Positions 1 through 9,108 of a stretch of 51,977 bases of DNA are shown here, piece after piece. The notes under the pieces were generated by a model. The model searched no databases and had not been told where the DNA came from. It saw only the letters and a list, made by a program, of their open reading frames with translations. A program made the translations under genes and the position numbers. The stretch covers positions 1 through 51,977 of the forward strand of contig SYHW01000003.1 of the NCBI GenBank assembly GCA_005799065.1, read 5' to 3'. Position 1 is the first letter of the stretch. Each line of letters opens with the position of its first letter. The DNA is from Bacteroidota bacterium. Its GTDB lineage: Bacteria > Bacteroidota > Bacteroidia > UBA7662.

Positions 1-87
1 AATGATGATACCTCCAGCGGTTTTTTCTTCTGCAGCGGTGGCTTGAACGAGCACCCGATCTGCAATGGGCTTGATTTTTACTGACAT
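1..87 (-). CDS. groES: GroES co-chaperonin, N-terminal part (gene runs off the window)
   Basis: The minus strand from position 87 reads MSVKIKPIADRV, then LVQATAAEEKTAGGIII, which is the first 29 residues of the 10-kDa chaperonin GroES. The K-P-x-x-D-R-V core and the start of the mobile loop (EEKTAGGI) are visible. GroES caps the GroEL folding chamber in the cytoplasm. The gene continues to the left of base 1, and groEL would normally follow. The long upstream region (88-376) carries repeated CTGNCAAA elements and a -7 promoter box, described separately. Identity is certain; the rest of the gene cannot be seen. Confidence 0.95.
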   Translation of the reverse strand, partial: MSVKIKPIADRVLVQATAAEEKTAGGIII

Positions 88-199
88 AAGTTTTAAGTTT
101 AAAAGTTAAATGGTTTGATGTCCCCCAATAAGCAGCAACTGTGCCAATAGCTGGATCCTTGTATCGAATGAACCAAAAAGTGGGAAAATCAAATGGTAG

Positions 200-258
200 A
201 CTGACAAACTGGCAAATCAACCTGTCAAATAGAACAGTACCAAAGATATTTTGTCAGT
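200..258 (-). promoter_or_regulatory. groES control region: four CTGNCAAA elements and a TATCTTTG -7 box
   Basis: Plus-strand copies CTGACAAA (201-208), CTGGCAAA (209-216) and CTGTCAAA (222-229) face an inverted copy TTTGTCAG (250-257). The outer pair forms the 9-bp inverted repeat ACTGACAAA/TTTGTCAGT at 200-208 and 250-258. On the minus strand a TATCTTTG box (241-248) matches the Bacteroidota -7 consensus TAnnTTTG. Transcription would start near 234, about 147 bases before the groES ATG. No -33 TTG is evident and no CIRCE sequence is present. The rest of the 369-base stretch between groES and secG (88-456) holds only this region and the secG terminator. Confidence 0.55.
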
Positions 259-376
259 TTCGCTGCCGTTCTTGCCTATTCCAAGGCACCGAATGAATGA
301 ACGCGCTAAGTTGCACACTATCGTAACACTACATAACATATCTACATTCGGCATTCAACCAGAAGCAACGAACAAG

Positions 377-401
377 AAAGGCCCCCAGATGGGGGCCTTT
401 T
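377..401 (-). terminator. Rho-independent terminator after secG
   Basis: AAAGGCCCCC (377-386) pairs with GGGGGCCTTT (391-400) around the loop AGAT. Read on the minus strand the stem is followed by TTTCTTGTT. It lies 56 bases past the secG stop and before the groES control region, so it separates the secG transcript from groES. Confidence 0.8.
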
Positions 402-456
402 CTATGAAGACTAATATTGATTAATCCACAAACAAGGTTTGCAAGCCTGTTGCTGT

Positions 457-855
457 TTACCGTACAGGGGTGGAGGCACCCGGAGCGGCCCCTTGGCCCT
501 GAGGAGCGGGCGCTGTACCCCCGCCAGCAGGCGACTGTGCACCTGGAGCAACTGGCGCTGGAGTACCAGGCGCAGGCACATCAACCGATTCTGCTTTATC
601 ACGGAGCTGAGTCGCATCTTGTGCTTCGCCCCCGCGATCAATCCACAAATTAATCATGAGGGTAAACACCAATAAAGCCAAACTCAACATCCAAGTAGAT
701 TTTTCCACCACATCGGTGGTCTTTTTAACACCCATGAGTTGACTGCTGCCTGCAAAATTGGCACTAACCCCTCCACCTTTTGGCTTTTGAATCAATACAA
801 TTAAAATAAGCAGAACACAAATCAAAATAATTAAAATGGTAAATAAAGTATACAT
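457..855 (-). CDS. secG: SecG, preprotein translocase subunit
   Basis: This 132-residue protein has two membrane segments (about 3-22 and 54-72) joined by a loop with the SecG signature QKPKGGG, followed by SANFAG. SecG is the accessory third subunit of the SecYEG channel. The C-terminal 50 residues are rich in Pro, Ala and Gly and are longer than in the E. coli protein, as is common in Bacteroidota. It is the last gene of a minus-strand series miaB, sigma-54 activator, lptE, TPR-like gene, secG, and a strong hairpin terminator follows it. Confidence 0.93.
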   Translation of the reverse strand: MYTLFTILIILICVLLILIVLIQKPKGGGVSANFAGSSQLMGVKKTTDVVEKSTWMLSLALLVFTLMINLWIDRGGEAQDATQLRDKAESVDVPAPGTPAPVAPGAQSPAGGGTAPAPQGQGAAPGASTPVR

Positions 856-879
856 AAGTGAGTTTTCAGACGAGATAAA

Positions 880-1803
880 TTAACCTTTGGCTTTTTTAAA
901 TTCAGCTATTCGGGCTGCAAATATCGGCATTTTTTCTGGATTCATCAAAATGAGTTGTTCATAAACAGCAATGGCGTGATCCCACTCTTGTTGACGGGCA
1001 AAAACCTCCGCTAAGGTTTCACTTGCTGGCAACTGTTCGTCGTCGATACTGGCCTGTGCCAACATTCTGATGGTATGCATCGCATCGGCTGTAAGTGGAT
1101 CAGCCTGCTCATCATCCACCTTCACTCTGAATGCATCGATTCCTTGCGTTAGCAATGGTGCTGATGGTGCATTCAATAAATCAGAGGAAGCGGCCATTTT
1201 CAGTTCTCGTTCGTAATCCGAACCCAGACCTTGGGCAGACAAATCCGATTTATCCGCCGGATTTTTCCAAAAATCTCTCCCCTGTGCGGCAGACTCTTGT
1301 ACAGCAGCCTCATGTGCAGCAGCCTCATGTGCAGCAGCCTTTGGCGCATGAGGTTGTGCTAAGTGGGCATAAAAACGAAACCAATCGTGTAAATCATGGG
1401 GTTGATGCAAGAAATCAACGGACTCCTCTTGATTTTGGTTTGGTCCCGCCATTGGATGATCGACGCCCGGTTCTACAATCTCCTTTGCTTCAAAAAAGCG
1501 CTCCTCAGGCTCCTGCGGTGGATCCACAATCGGATGATCTGCAGGTTCGCAAGCATCCACAACACCCCAAGCATCGCCTTCCGTAAATAAGAAAGCCCGC
1601 ACGGGGTCAGGAGCCAATGCCAGCATTTTTCTGTGCTGCTTTTTATACCGACTGCTGTTCTGAATTCTGTATTGCTTTAGCAACAGGAGTTGACCCGCCG
1701 TAAAAAAGGGATATTCGTGAAGCAGTTCCTCCAATTCAGCCAAGGGGTGATTGGCCAATTCAGAAGGATCACGGTAATATTGAGCGAGGCGATTGAGGTT
1801 CAT
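880..1803 (-). CDS. TPR-like protein of unknown function between lptE and secG
   Basis: This 307-residue protein has no signal peptide. The first 70 residues (MNLNRLAQYYRDPSEL, then EYPFFTAGQLLLLKQYR) resemble the N-terminus of an uncharacterised Bacteroidota family found at this place. The middle is low-complexity and acidic, with an Ala/His/Glu repeat (AAAHEAAAHEAA, bases about 1308-1345) encoded by a 15-bp tandem repeat. The last 50 residues look like one TPR hairpin (AEVFARQQEWDHAIAVYEQLILMNP, split here as AEVFARQQEW and DHAIAVYEQL). It overlaps the lptE stop by one base. A role as scaffold is inference only. Confidence 0.7.
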   Translation of the reverse strand: MNLNRLAQYYRDPSELANHPLAELEELLHEYPFFTAGQLLLLKQYRIQNSSRYKKQHRKMLALAPDPVRAFLFTEGDAWGVVDACEPADHPIVDPPQEPEERFFEAKEIVEPGVDHPMAGPNQNQEESVDFLHQPHDLHDWFRFYAHLAQPHAPKAAAHEAAAHEAAVQESAAQGRDFWKNPADKSDLSAQGLGSDYERELKMAASSDLLNAPSAPLLTQGIDAFRVKVDDEQADPLTADAMHTIRMLAQASIDDEQLPASETLAEVFARQQEWDHAIAVYEQLILMNPEKMPIFAARIAEFKKAKG

Positions 1804-2363
1804 TACCAGTTAACAAATGCACGGTTAAAGATATCATCAACAAGCTGTCGAACTATCTCCTGATTCAGTTGGTCTTCCACCTGCCTGAGATCCAGGCTGG
1901 CATCGAAATCGGCATACCGAACAAATCTCTGCTCCCAACTATCGGCTGCACGAAATCGATTCGTGTATCGCACCTGAACGGCAATACTCAACCGGCTTAA
2001 AGAAGTGGTCTCCCCCGCGGCTACCGCGGCTGGAGCCACGGAATAATCGACAATGCTGCCCTCAAACGATAAATCGGCATCGGAGTTCTGTAACCGAAGT
2101 CGACTCTCAGCCAGGAATTTGTCGCGCATTCGGTCCGACAAGACCTGTGATAATTGAGGAACCACGACCGCTGCCCGGTTGTCGAATTGAGCGATAGATA
2201 GACTCACCGCTTCGGGCGGGATGGAGGCTCCACTGAACTTGTAGACCCCACATGAACCGAAGCCAGCCAAAAAAATACTTCCCATAAGAAGATTGACAAA
2301 GCAGCGACGCAGATCATCTCGGGTAGGAAAGCCGAGTCCTACACTAACTTTCCTCCATTCCAT
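1803..2363 (-). CDS. lptE: LptE-like LPS-assembly lipoprotein
   Basis: This 186-residue protein has a lipoprotein signal ending LAGFGSC (Cys about residue 38), followed by GVYKFSGASIPPEAVSLSI, the pattern seen in Bacteroidota LptE. LptE is an outer-membrane lipoprotein that plugs the LptD barrel and helps deliver LPS to the surface. The first ATG overlaps the end of the sigma-54 activator by 20 bases. A second ATG at 2285 (MGSIFLAGF) would give a shorter, more usual signal peptide, so the start is uncertain. It lies between the activator gene and the TPR-like gene on the same strand. Confidence 0.82.
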   Translation of the reverse strand: MEWRKVSVGLGFPTRDDLRRCFVNLLMGSIFLAGFGSCGVYKFSGASIPPEAVSLSIAQFDNRAAVVVPQLSQVLSDRMRDKFLAESRLRLQNSDADLSFEGSIVDYSVAPAAVAAGETTSLSRLSIAVQVRYTNRFRAADSWEQRFVRYADFDASLDLRQVEDQLNQEIVRQLVDDIFNRAFVNW

Positions 2364-3609
2364 ATTCCTTGATTTTGCGGTATAAAGTCCGCTCCGAAAT
2401 CCCCAATTCTTGCGCGGCGTATTTGCGCTTGCCAGAATGCTTGCGCAATGCCTTGTCGATCATCCTGCGTTCAACTTCCTCCAAGGAAAAGTTCTCTTCG
2501 ATGTCCTCTACTGCCGGTTGATCTTCGAAAACAACACGCCTCGGCATTGCATGCGCTACAATTTCCGAGGATCCTTGGATGACATCCGCTTCGACCGGAC
2601 GATTCGGCGTTTCAGCATGGGTCCAATCGGTGGGATGATCAAATGCCGCTCGGCTGGGCATCTCTACGCCTGAATCGGCTGCCGATTGCATGAGCCGTGC
2701 CACAATCTGTTTGAGCTCAACGATGTCCTTCTTCATATCGAACAACACCTTATATAGTATGTCTCTTTCACTCATGTCTTCCGAACCTACCGGCAAACCC
2801 AATGCAATGGGAAGGGTGCGGGTGGTTGACTCTGCTGGCAGATAACGACGAACCTCATCGCCTTCCACCAATCTATAAGGAGCAAGAACCGACATCTGCT
2901 CTGCCACATTCTTCAACTGACGGATGTTGCCCGGCCACCGATACGATGCCAACACCTCCTGTGCGTGCGCGTCGAGCTGTACGGGCTGACTGCTGTAGCG
3001 CTCCGCAAAATCAACGGCAAACCTCCTGAACAAAAGCGGGATATCGCCAGGTCGTTCGCGCAAGGCAGGAATCTGGATGGCAACCGTACTCAAGCGGTAA
3101 TAGAGATCTTCACGGAACTTCCCTTTTCTGATTTGTTCCATGAGATCGACGTTGGTAGCCGTGATGACCCGCACATCCGTCTTCTGCACTTTACTCGATC
3201 CCACTTTAATAAATTCACCCGATTCCAACACGCGTAGAAGCCTAGCTTGAGTGCCTAAGGGCATTTCAGCCAATTCATCCAGAAAAATAGTTCCCCCGTT
3301 CACGGTCTCAAAATAGCCCTGGCGCGCTTCAAAAGCACCCGTAAACGATCCCTTTTCATGACCAAATAACTCTGAGTCGATCGTGCCCTCTGGTATGGCA
3401 CCGCAATTCACCGCGATGAATTTACCATGCTTTCTGCGGCTCAATTGATGGAGTATTTTGGAAAAAACCTCTTTTCCAACGCCGCTTTCGCCCGTAATGA
3501 GCACCGTGATATCGGTGGGGGCCACCTGTACCGCCGTATTAAGTGCATAGTTGAGTGCCGGCGCATGGCCGATAATTCCAAACCTCTGTTTAACGGAAGT
3601 CAATTCCAT
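2344..3609 (-). CDS. Sigma-54-dependent transcriptional activator (AAA+ and Fis-type HTH, no receiver domain)
   Basis: The protein starts almost directly with the AAA+ domain. Walker A GESGVGKE is at residues 40-47, the sigma-54 contact loop GSFTGA at 87-92, Walker B GGTIFLDE next, and the arginine-finger segment REDLYYRL later. A Fis-type helix-turn-helix (KYAAQELGISERTLYRKI) closes the protein. No response-regulator or ligand domain precedes the ATPase, so its activity must be set by level or by a partner. The start at 3609 (MELTSVKQ) sits 15 bases after the miaB stop; an upstream ATG at 3663 would overlap miaB by 40 bases. It would act with RpoN on unknown targets. Confidence 0.9.
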   Translation of the reverse strand: MELTSVKQRFGIIGHAPALNYALNTAVQVAPTDITVLITGESGVGKEVFSKILHQLSRRKHGKFIAVNCGAIPEGTIDSELFGHEKGSFTGAFEARQGYFETVNGGTIFLDELAEMPLGTQARLLRVLESGEFIKVGSSKVQKTDVRVITATNVDLMEQIRKGKFREDLYYRLSTVAIQIPALRERPGDIPLLFRRFAVDFAERYSSQPVQLDAHAQEVLASYRWPGNIRQLKNVAEQMSVLAPYRLVEGDEVRRYLPAESTTRTLPIALGLPVGSEDMSERDILYKVLFDMKKDIVELKQIVARLMQSAADSGVEMPSRAAFDHPTDWTHAETPNRPVEADVIQGSSEIVAHAMPRRVVFEDQPAVEDIEENFSLEEVERRMIDKALRKHSGKRKYAAQELGISERTLYRKIKEYGMEES

Positions 3610-3623
3610 ATCCGACAGATTTG

Positions 3624-5069
3624 TTATTGTATTCGGGTGCCAATCAAAGTGGCCTGGGTACACGAATCGATGCGCACATGCACATAATCGCCTGGCAAAG
3701 CCCCCAATCCGTCAAAAACACACATTTTATTTTGGCTGTTGCGGCCACACATTTGTTCATTCGACTTTCGTGAAGGTCCTTCAACCAATACCTCAAATAC
3801 TAGGCCTATATCGGCGCGATTGTCGATCAGCGACAACTCCGATTGCAAAGCAATAATTTCTTGTAATCGCCTGTTTTTCACTTCAGGCGGAATATCATCT
3901 GGATATTTTCGGGCGGCTAAGGTGCCCGGGCGCTCCGAATAGGCAAACATAAAGCTCATACTGTAGCGCGCCAAGCGCATCATGCTCAGGGTGTCTGCGT
4001 GTTGTTCTTCGGTTTCACCACAAAAGCCAGCGATCACATCACTGGTGATGGAACAGCTTGGCACGATCCTTCGAATCGCATTCAAGCGATCGATATACCA
4101 ATCGCGGTCATAGGTTCGGTTCATGCGTCGGAGGACTTCTGAGTTGCCCGATTGAACCGGAAGATGTATGCATTTGGCGATGTTCGGGTGTGCGGCCATG
4201 GTATGCAAGACTTCGTCGGTGATGTCTTTCGGATGACTGGTAGAAAAGCGCACCCTGAGCAATGGGTCTACAGCTGCCACCCGTTTCAGCAATTCAGAGA
4301 AACGAACTTCTGGAGCATTCTCGGTCGACCAACAATAGGAGTCGACGTTCTGACCCAATAGGGTGACCTCCCGATAGCCGCGGCTAAAAAGGTCGCGACA
4401 TTCTTCGACTATGGTCTGCGGATCTCTGCTGCGCTCTCGACCTCGGGTAAAGGGAACCACACAAAATGAACACATATTGTCGCACCCCCGCATGATGGTA
4501 ACGAAAGCCAGAACGCCTCCCCCACCCAAACGTACCGGTGTGATATCGGCATAGGTCTCCTCTCGCGACAACAAGACGTTGACCGCAGGCTGACCGCTCT
4601 CAACTTGTTTGAGCAGATTGGGGAGGTCTTTGTAGGCATCCGGGCCAACAACCAGATCTACGAGCTGCTCCTCCTCAAGTAACTTCGCTTTGAGGCGCTC
4701 AGCCATGCAACCCAGCACCCCTATGGTGAGGTCCTTATTTTTGCGCTTCACGGCCCGAAATTCTTTCAGTCGACCCCGTACTTTTTGCTCTGCGTTGTCG
4801 CGTATAGAGCAGGTGTTAATGAATACCACATCGGCCTCCTCCAATTCTGTGGTGGGGAGGTAACCCTCATCGGCCATAATCGAAGCCACAATTTCGCTAT
4901 CACTGAAGTTCATTTGACAGCCATAGCTCTCCAAATACATCTTTTTGGCAGGTGAACTCAGTTCCATGCCCACTTCTAAATTTGCCCGATACGCCTCACC
5001 TTGGCGTTGTTCGTCGTGTGGCGCTGCATGAGGCTTTGCAAAAACATTGCCTGAAAAAGGATTTGCCAT
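3624..5069 (-). CDS. miaB: MiaB, tRNA-2-methylthio-N6-dimethylallyladenosine synthase
   Basis: This radical-SAM methylthiotransferase converts i6A37 to ms2i6A37 in tRNAs reading UNN codons. The N-terminal UPF0004 domain has its three cluster cysteines in [23 protein letters not shown] and [11 protein letters not shown]. The radical-SAM CxxxCxxC is in [19 protein letters not shown], and a TRAM domain forms the C-terminus. A TATCTTTG -7 box at 5075-5082 lies downstream of the possible ATG at 5087, so translation probably starts at 5069 (MANPF), almost without a leader. A further ATG at 4967 (MELSSPAKK) is also possible. Confidence 0.95.
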   Translation of the reverse strand: MANPFSGNVFAKPHAAPHDEQRQGEAYRANLEVGMELSSPAKKMYLESYGCQMNFSDSEIVASIMADEGYLPTTELEEADVVFINTCSIRDNAEQKVRGRLKEFRAVKRKNKDLTIGVLGCMAERLKAKLLEEEQLVDLVVGPDAYKDLPNLLKQVESGQPAVNVLLSREETYADITPVRLGGGGVLAFVTIMRGCDNMCSFCVVPFTRGRERSRDPQTIVEECRDLFSRGYREVTLLGQNVDSYCWSTENAPEVRFSELLKRVAAVDPLLRVRFSTSHPKDITDEVLHTMAAHPNIAKCIHLPVQSGNSEVLRRMNRTYDRDWYIDRLNAIRRIVPSCSITSDVIAGFCGETEEQHADTLSMMRLARYSMSFMFAYSERPGTLAARKYPDDIPPEVKNRRLQEIIALQSELSLIDNRADIGLVFEVLVEGPSRKSNEQMCGRNSQNKMCVFDGLGALPGDYVHVRIDSCTQATLIGTRIQ

Positions 5070-5074
5070 AATTG

Positions 5075-5082
5075 CAAAGATA
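5075..5082 (-). promoter_or_regulatory. -7 box (TATCTTTG) for miaB and downstream genes
   Basis: The minus strand reads TATCTTTG, a match to the Bacteroidota -7 consensus TAnnTTTG. The expected start of transcription falls within a few bases of the ATG at 5069, so the miaB message would be leaderless or nearly so. No clear -33 TTG was found. Confidence 0.5.
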
Positions 5083-5192
5083 GTCAAAATGCGACAAAAT
5101 GTCAGTATAAACTCTATTGTTGCGCATTTGATTTAATTTAATTATTATCGTGGCACTTTTTATTGGCCCATATACCTCCATAACCTAATTTT

Positions 5193-7079
5193 ATGAAACA
5201 CAACTTACTCCTACTGATGCTCATTTCTGGCAGCATGCTCACCACAAGTGTGCATGCTCAAACCGCCCGCCTCCAACTCTATGAGGTATTTTCAGGCGAA
5301 AATTGCCCTCCTTGTGCGCCGACCAACGTATACCTCCACAACCTCGCGGTGCCCAACACAGAGAAAATTATCATGATTAAATATCAGGTGAATATCCCAT
5401 CTGCCGGACCCATTTATTTCCAAAATTCGGTCGACCCCACGGCCCGCAGAACCTACTACGGTGTCACCTCTGCGCCCAATGCCCGTCATGACGGCACCAC
5501 AATCGGAACCGGACATGGTCAAAACCTAACCCAGGCGATCATCGACCAACGCGTTTCGACTCCATCACCATTCTCCATCAATTTGTCGCACAGCTTTAAC
5601 AGCAACCGTGACTCTGTGTTCATTACTATGGCTGTTACTGCCCAGCAGGCCGTGGCTTCGGGCACTTGGGTCGGACACTTAGCGCTGATCGAGAAGCACA
5701 TGAGCTATCCAACACCTCCGGGCACCAATGGGGAAACTGATTTCTACAATGTAGTTCGTAAGATGTACCCCAGTGCCAGTGGAAACGCCCTTCCCGGCAC
5801 CTGGACTTCGGGACAAACCGAAACGGTAACGGTGGCCGCTGCTGTACCGACTTATATTCGTGACCTGGCCGAGGTGGCCGTAGTTGGATTTGTGCAAAAC
5901 AATACCACTAAAGAGGTAGCACAAACCGAAATTAGTGAGCCACTACCCGTGCCCCTCTATTCCCAAGCCATTTTTAACGACAATTCGTTCTACCGCTGCA
6001 ATTCTGCATTTAATCCAGTACTATCTGTTGAGAATTTGGGAACCACCCCACTCACCACAATGGCTATTCGCCAAATCATTGGCACCAATTCACAGCTGAT
6101 TCAGTGGACGGGGAACCTGGCTCCTGGGGCGACCACCAACATCACACTCAATCCAATAACCCTGGCCTCTGGAACATCCACCTACACCTTCCGGATCGAC
6201 AGTATGAACGGAGTCATTCACCCAAGCGCAGTACGCTCGACTGTTACAGGCAGTCTCTATTTCAGTGCCAATGCGGTTACGCAAGCCACGAATACCTTCA
6301 CCGGAGCATTTCCACCTGCAAATTTCGCAGTACGCAATCAATCGTCCGGAACCAATGGTTGGAGCCAGGCTGTACAGGGAGCCAATGGATCGCAGCGCAG
6401 TGCCCGCATCAACTTTTGGGATATTGCGTCTGGTGAAATCAATGATCTTTATCTCCCTCGCCTGAATTTATCGGCGGTAGGTGCGGGTAACGCCCTGAAA
6501 TTCTACCTCGCCCATGCCCAGTACAATGCAAGCAGCGTCGACCGATTGGATATTGAAGTGTCGACCGATTGCGGTCTGAACTGGAGTCCGCTTTACACCA
6601 ACAGCGGGCCATCACTCGCCACTGTGGCCCCTGTGGGCAATGCGGGCTATGTGCCTACCAGCGCGGCTGATTGGCGTCAGGAGTCGGTTAGCCTTGATGC
6701 GGTAGCCGGTCAAGCCAATGTTCTGATTCGTTTCCGTGGTATCAGCGACTATGGCAATAATTTGTATATCGATGAGATTAATGTTCCAGCTTCTGCCGTT
6801 GCAGTTGAGGAAAACGAACGCGATGATCTGTCAGTAAGCATTTACCCCAACCCTGTGCGCGATTGGGCGACCATTCGTGGATTCAACCCCACCAGCGGCA
6901 ACATCTCCATCACCCTTCGAAATACGCTGGGCCAGCTGATTTCAGTTGAAGAGTTGGGTGTTGCTCAAGGTGCATTTGAATTCAATGTACCCACCAGCCT
7001 GTTGAGCGAAGGCATGTACACCGCTGAGGTACGCTCGGGTCAAAACCTATCGGTTCGCCGTTTGGTTCGCCGCAATTAA
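5193..7079 (+). CDS. T9SS-exported Omp28-like protein with a CPPC motif
   Basis: This 628-residue protein has a clear signal peptide (MKHNLLLLMLISGSM, cleavage after VHAQ about residue 23). Residues 25-230 resemble the Omp28 family: EVFSGENCPPCAPTN places a thioredoxin-like CPPC near residue 40, and PNARHDG follows later. A middle beta-sandwich region is followed by a jelly-roll-like segment (about 380-530). The last 80 residues start SIYPNPVRDW and end VRRLVRRN, a type A T9SS sorting domain. It is therefore exported and anchored or released at the surface. A redox or disulfide role is suggested only by CPPC. It stands alone and is followed by a terminator. Confidence 0.85.
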   Translation: MKHNLLLLMLISGSMLTTSVHAQTARLQLYEVFSGENCPPCAPTNVYLHNLAVPNTEKIIMIKYQVNIPSAGPIYFQNSVDPTARRTYYGVTSAPNARHDGTTIGTGHGQNLTQAIIDQRVSTPSPFSINLSHSFNSNRDSVFITMAVTAQQAVASGTWVGHLALIEKHMSYPTPPGTNGETDFYNVVRKMYPSASGNALPGTWTSGQTETVTVAAAVPTYIRDLAEVAVVGFVQNNTTKEVAQTEISEPLPVPLYSQAIFNDNSFYRCNSAFNPVLSVENLGTTPLTTMAIRQIIGTNSQLIQWTGNLAPGATTNITLNPITLASGTSTYTFRIDSMNGVIHPSAVRSTVTGSLYFSANAVTQATNTFTGAFPPANFAVRNQSSGTNGWSQAVQGANGSQRSARINFWDIASGEINDLYLPRLNLSAVGAGNALKFYLAHAQYNASSVDRLDIEVSTDCGLNWSPLYTNSGPSLATVAPVGNAGYVPTSAADWRQESVSLDAVAGQANVLIRFRGISDYGNNLYIDEINVPASAVAVEENERDDLSVSIYPNPVRDWATIRGFNPTSGNISITLRNTLGQLISVEELGVAQGAFEFNVPTSLLSEGMYTAEVRSGQNLSVRRLVRRN

Positions 7080-7094
7080 TTGTATTTTTTTGAC

Positions 7095-7129
7095 AAAAAC
7101 CGGGGTCCCCAGGGCTCCGGTTTTTTTTT
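7095..7129 (+). terminator. Rho-independent terminator after the Omp28-like gene
   Basis: AAAAACCGG (7095-7103) pairs with CCGGTTTTT (7117-7125), and the T run continues to 7129. It begins 16 bases after the stop codon. Confidence 0.85.
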
Positions 7130-7144
7130 GTCCCGCCCAACGCT

Positions 7145-7152
7145 TAGATTTG
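7145..7152 (+). promoter_or_regulatory. -7 box (TAGATTTG) for the acyl-CoA ligase gene
   Basis: TAGATTTG matches TAnnTTTG and lies just after the preceding terminator. Transcription would start near 7159, which supports translation from the ATG at 7174 rather than from any codon before the box. Confidence 0.5.
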
Positions 7153-7173
7153 ACGAAAACCATAACCCTTTTT

Positions 7174-8955
7174 ATGAGTGTAACCCGAATTTTCGACATT
7201 CTCGACCATCAAAAATCAACCCACGCCCTTCAAACTGCTCTGGCTTGTAAAAAAAACGGTCAGTGGGTACATTACAGCACCAACGATTTTATTGAACAGG
7301 CTTCGCGGGTGAGTCGCGGACTACTCGCAGCCGGACTAAATCCGGGGGATAAAATTGCGAATGTTTCTAATAATCGACCAGAGTGGAATATCCTGGATAT
7401 GGGTATGCTGCAGGCGGGCATGGTGCATGTGCCCCTCTACCCCACCATCACGGACGACGATTATCGATACATTTTAAAGCACGCTGAAGTGCGTATGGTA
7501 TTTGTATCGAATAGGGAGCTGTATGAACGAATCGCTCAGATTGCTGGAGAAATTCCCGAAATTTTGGGTGTATTTACCTATGACGAAGTGGATGGAGCGC
7601 CGCATTGGAGTCAAATCCCGGAACAGGCCGAAAAAGTCTCCGTGTCGCAGGTCGAGGAAATTAAGGCCCGGATAAAACCAGAAGATTTGTTCACACTCAT
7701 CTATACCTCAGGTACAACCGGCTTCCCTAAGGGAGTGATGCTCTCCCACAACAATGTGGTGAGCAACCTGCTGGCTTCGTCGCCCAGGGTGCCCTGTGAG
7801 GCAGGCGACAAATGCCTGAGTTTCCTTCCTTTGTGCCACATTTTCGAGCGGATGCTCACCTATATGATGATGTACCGGTCGATTTCCATTTATTATGCTG
7901 AGAGCATGGAAACCATCGGGGAGAACCTTAAAGAGATCAAACCAGACTTTTTCTCTTCGGTACCGCGCCTTTTGGAAAAGGTATTCGACAAAATTGTGGC
8001 CAAGGGTCATGAACAAACAGGCATCAAAAAGAAGTTGTTTTTCTGGGCCCTAAACCTTGGTCTGCGCTACGAGTTAAACGGCGCGAATGGGCCTTGGTAT
8101 GCGTTGCAGCTTAAAATCGCGAATAGGATCATTTTTAGTAAATGGCGTGAAGCCTTGGGCGGACGTGTTAAAGCGATTGTGAGCGGAGCCGCAGCTTTGC
8201 AACCCCGCCTCGCACGGGTGTTTTGGTCGGCCCAAATTCCCGTATTGGAGGGATATGGACTCACCGAAACATCACCCGTCATTGCGGTTAATTATCTGGC
8301 CACGATGCAAGTCGAGTTTGGCTCTGTAGGCCCCGTTTTAGAGTCTATTGAAGTCAAGATCGCCGAAGACGGCGAGATTTGTTGCCGGGGCAGCAACATC
8401 ATGATGGGCTATTACAAGAGTCCGGAATTGACTGCTGAGGTCATCGACGCCGATGGCTGGTTCCACACCGTTGATATTGTTCGCTTCATTTAAAAATACA
8501 ACCAAAAAATAACCGACCGTAAGAAGGAAATTTTTAAAACATCCGGTGGCAAGTACATTGCTCCACAGGTCATGGAAAATCGATTCAAAGAATCGGTCTA
8601 CATCGAACAGCTGATGGTGGCGGGTGAAAGCCGCAACTTCCCATCAGCCCTTATCACTCCTGCCTGGGATGCGCTTGCGCATTGGTGCAAGCAAGAGGGA
8701 ATTGTTGTTGGCTCAAACGCTGATCTCGTTCGTCACCCTAAGGTAGTACAGCTGTACCAATCAGAGGTCGATCGCTACAATACGGGTTTTGGTCAGTGGG
8801 AACAGGTTAAACGTTTCGCTTTGCTGCCCATTTCTTGGGGCATCGACTCCGGTGAGCTAACGGCCACCATGAAACTCAAACGGAAGGTGATTATGGAGAA
8901 GTATAAGGCAGATTATGAGGCGCTATATGCTGATGTATCATCCGGTCAAATCTAG
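7174..8955 (+). pseudogene. Long-chain fatty-acid-CoA ligase, interrupted by an in-frame TAA
   Basis: From ATG 7174 (MSVTRIFDIL) the reading frame encodes an AMP-forming acyl-CoA synthetase. The P-loop TSGTTGFPKG, the adenine motif EGYGLTETSP and the C-terminal hinge motif DRKKEIFKTSGGK are all present. At 8491-8493 the codon is TAA, yet the same frame continues with KITDRKKE and runs to the TAG at 8953-8955, giving a normal total length of about 593 codons. Just before the stop, the invariant TGD is read as TVD (GTT at 8470-8472) and the next expected Gly is Val. The part before the stop lacks the C-terminal lid, so it should not be active if the sequence is correct. Recent mutation or sequence error are both possible. 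Confidence 0.85.
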
Positions 8956-9062
8956 AAAGAGCGAGTTACATCAAGAAAGAGCGAGTTAAAACTCGAAGGG
9001 CCTAGTTAAATCTTGAAGGGTCCGGTTAAATCTTGAAGGGTCTAGTATAATCTTAAAAGAGC
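8941..9062. repeat. Degenerate 20-bp tandem repeat spanning the ligase stop codon
   Basis: The period is exactly 20 bases: units begin at 8951, 8971, 8991, 9011 and 9031, with half-units on either side. The consensus is close to TCTTGAAGGGTCTAGTTAAA. The first full unit contains the TAG of the ligase gene, so the array appears to have grown from the 3' end of the gene. It fills the space before tRNA-Arg. Confidence 0.85.
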
Positions 9063-9108
9063 CCATGGGCGATTCCCGAAGTATTTTCCGTATCATTGCG
9101 CCCTTTCG

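Noticed and set aside
88-376. CIRCE operator upstream of groES
   Set aside because: No TTAGCACTC-N9-GAGTGCTAA or close variant is present.
1131-1586. Plus-strand frame across the TPR-like gene with QQPHVQQPHV repeats
   Set aside because: The repeat is the antisense image of the Ala/His/Glu repeat in the real minus-strand gene.
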